A DNA stretch of 7,873 nucleotides, taken from positions 1 through 7,873 of the forward strand of contig CANGVB010000144.1 of NCBI GenBank assembly GCA_947456995.1, given 5' to 3'. The position numbers were made by a program, and so were the translations under genes. The notes below the pieces were generated by a model. The model was not told the origin of the DNA, did no database searches, and was given only the letters and a program-made list of their open reading frames with translations. The DNA comes from Bryobacteraceae bacterium (GTDB lineage Bacteria > Acidobacteriota > Terriglobia > Bryobacterales > Bryobacteraceae). This document shows, piece after piece, positions 6,835 to 7,873 of the stretch. The first letter of the stretch is position 1. Every line of letters begins with the position of its first letter.

Positions 6835-7873
6835 ATGCAGCGTAGAACGTTTTTGGCAGGACTCGCCGGGATGGCACAAAAGCCGAATCTGCTTTTTGTC
6901 CTCACCGACGATCAAAGAGCCGATCTGATGAGTTGTGCCGGACACCCCATCCTGAGCACCCCAAACATAGATCGACTGGCTGCAGGCGGCGTGCGATTCA
7001 CCAACAACTTCTGCGCCACTGCCATTTGCTGCACCAGCCGCGCCTCTCTCTTCACCGGCCTTCATGAAAAAAGCCATCGAATTTCGAACTTCAGAACTCC
7101 ACTCTCGCCAGAGCTAGTGCAGCTTAGCTATCCTGCGCTGCTACGCAAGGCGGGCTTTAAGACTGGCTTCGTCGGCAAGTACGGCGTTGGCGGAGACGGT
7201 GCTCCCAAAGAACTCTTCGACGTCAGCCACGGCAATCCGGGTCTGGAGCACGTTGGCCAGAGCCGCGAGATTGGAGCTCAGGCAATTCAATTTCTCGAAG
7301 GCGTTCAGGCGACGGAAAACTTCTGCCTCAGCGTAAACTTTCGGGCTCCCCATGCGCGCGATGCAGACCCGAAACAATACCTCTACGACCCCGAAGAAGC
7401 GAGTCTTTACCGCGATGCAAACGTCCCTGTGCCGCTCAAGGCCGACGCAAAGTTCTTCGATCAGATGCCAGACTTTGTCCGCAAAAGTGAAAGCCGCGCC
7501 CGCTGGCAAAAACGGTTTACCAATCCGGCTCACTACCAGGAAAGCGTCAAAAGCTACTTCAGGCTCATCGCGGGTGTAGACGTCGTCGTGGGCGATATCT
7601 TGAAGACGCTCGAGCGGCGCGGCCTCGCCAGCAACACGGTTGTGGTCTTCAGTTCTGACAACGGCTACTTCCTCGGAGAACGGGGTCTGGCCGACAAGTG
7701 GTACCTCTACGAAGAATCCATCCGCACACCGCTCATCATCTACGACCCGCGATTGCCCGCGAAACTCCGTGGCAAGACTCGCAACGAGATGACCCTCAAT
7801 CTGGACGTATCACCGACACTGCTATCGCTCGCCGGCCTGCCAGTGCCACCCGCAGTACAGGGTAGAAATCTGA
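6835..7873 (+). CDS. Sulfatase (arylsulfatase family, formylglycine type), C-terminus cut by window end
   Basis: This is a sulfatase hydrolysing a sulfate ester of unknown substrate, probably on a polysaccharide. I read 346 residues with no stop before the edge; relatives are usually about 450-500. Metal-site aspartates D25-D26 lie in NLLFVLTDDQRAD. STPNIDRLAAGGVRFTNNF (41-59) precedes the active-site motif C65-C-T-S-R69 followed by ASLFTG. C65 is the expected formylglycine precursor; position 67 is Thr where Pro is usual. Other family motifs are GFVGKY at 111-116, APH at 171-173, SSDNGYFLGERG at 273-284 with D275-N276, and K288-W289. The N-terminus MQRRTFLAGLAGMAQ looks like a very short Tat signal running straight into the fold. 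The start at 6835 is the only ATG before the conserved core apart from codon 13. The neighbouring divergent cytochrome/DUF1553 operon suggests shared regulation. Confidence 0.92.
   Translation, partial: MQRRTFLAGLAGMAQKPNLLFVLTDDQRADLMSCAGHPILSTPNIDRLAAGGVRFTNNFCATAICCTSRASLFTGLHEKSHRISNFRTPLSPELVQLSYPALLRKAGFKTGFVGKYGVGGDGAPKELFDVSHGNPGLEHVGQSREIGAQAIQFLEGVQATENFCLSVNFRAPHARDADPKQYLYDPEEASLYRDANVPVPLKADAKFFDQMPDFVRKSESRARWQKRFTNPAHYQESVKSYFRLIAGVDVVVGDILKTLERRGLASNTVVVFSSDNGYFLGERGLADKWYLYEESIRTPLIIYDPRLPAKLRGKTRNEMTLNLDVSPTLLSLAGLPVPPAVQGRNL

Noticed and set aside
6182..6928. 248-codon plus-strand open frame crossing the divergent spacer into the sulfatase gene
   Set aside because: It overlaps the signal peptide and haem domain of the cytochrome gene in antisense and the start of the sulfatase in another frame; its Arg/Ser-rich product is typical of a shadow frame.
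7141..7533. 130-codon minus-strand open frame opposite the sulfatase
   Set aside because: The plus strand here carries continuous sulfatase sequence with conserved motifs on both sides; the antisense product has no support.
1..7873. Mobile elements, CRISPR arrays, tRNA genes or direct repeats
   Set aside because: Reading both strands showed no transposase or integrase motif, no regularly spaced repeats and no tRNA-like cloverleaf; nearly all bases are covered by genes.

Overview
The window looks like chromosomal DNA from a heterotrophic, polysaccharide-degrading bacterium. My best guess is an Acidobacteriota of the Bryobacter/Solibacter type, with Planctomycetota or Verrucomicrobiota as alternatives. 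The guess rests on a paired planctomycete-type cytochrome/DUF1549/DUF1553 gene and DUF1501 gene beside a sulfatase, with moderate to high GC. It is an inference from gene content, not a taxonomic placement. I see no tRNA, rRNA, insertion sequence, CRISPR array or phage gene, and no gene-free stretch longer than about 90 bases.

Left part (1-1381, minus strand): a 2-keto-3-deoxygluconate kinase gene (kdgK), cut by the window edge at its C-terminus, is preceded 21 bases upstream by a gene for a 114-residue protein with one membrane segment at each end. That gene appears to start at TTG. A 91-base divergent spacer (1382-1472) follows and holds a perfect 7-bp inverted repeat. Then comes a plus-strand gene (1473-2090) for an unrecognised membrane protein with five or six hydrophobic segments.

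Centre (2087-6807, minus strand): a compact three-gene operon, in transcription order: (i) a 1029-residue exported protein with a PSCyt1 c-type cytochrome domain, DUF1549, an inserted LamG-like domain and DUF1553; (ii) a 474-residue Tat-exported DUF1501 protein; (iii) a 64-residue charged protein of unknown function. Spacers are 3 and 8 bases. The last gene converges on the membrane-protein gene so closely that both stop codons share one CTAG.

Right part (6835-7873, plus strand): a sulfatase gene, cut by the window end, is divergent from the operon with only 27 AT-rich bases between the two start codons. A shared control region is likely. The sulfatase has the expected metal-site aspartates and a catalytic-cysteine motif with Thr in place of Pro. 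Its N-terminal Tat-like signal is unusually short.

Working model (inference): the sulfatase removes sulfate from a polymer outside the cytoplasm. The cytochrome/DUF1553 and DUF1501 pair acts in the same compartment on the same or a related substrate through an unknown reaction. KdgK in the cytoplasm could handle uronate-derived 2-keto-3-deoxygluconate, but it is about 5 kb away and its link to the sulfatase region is speculative.
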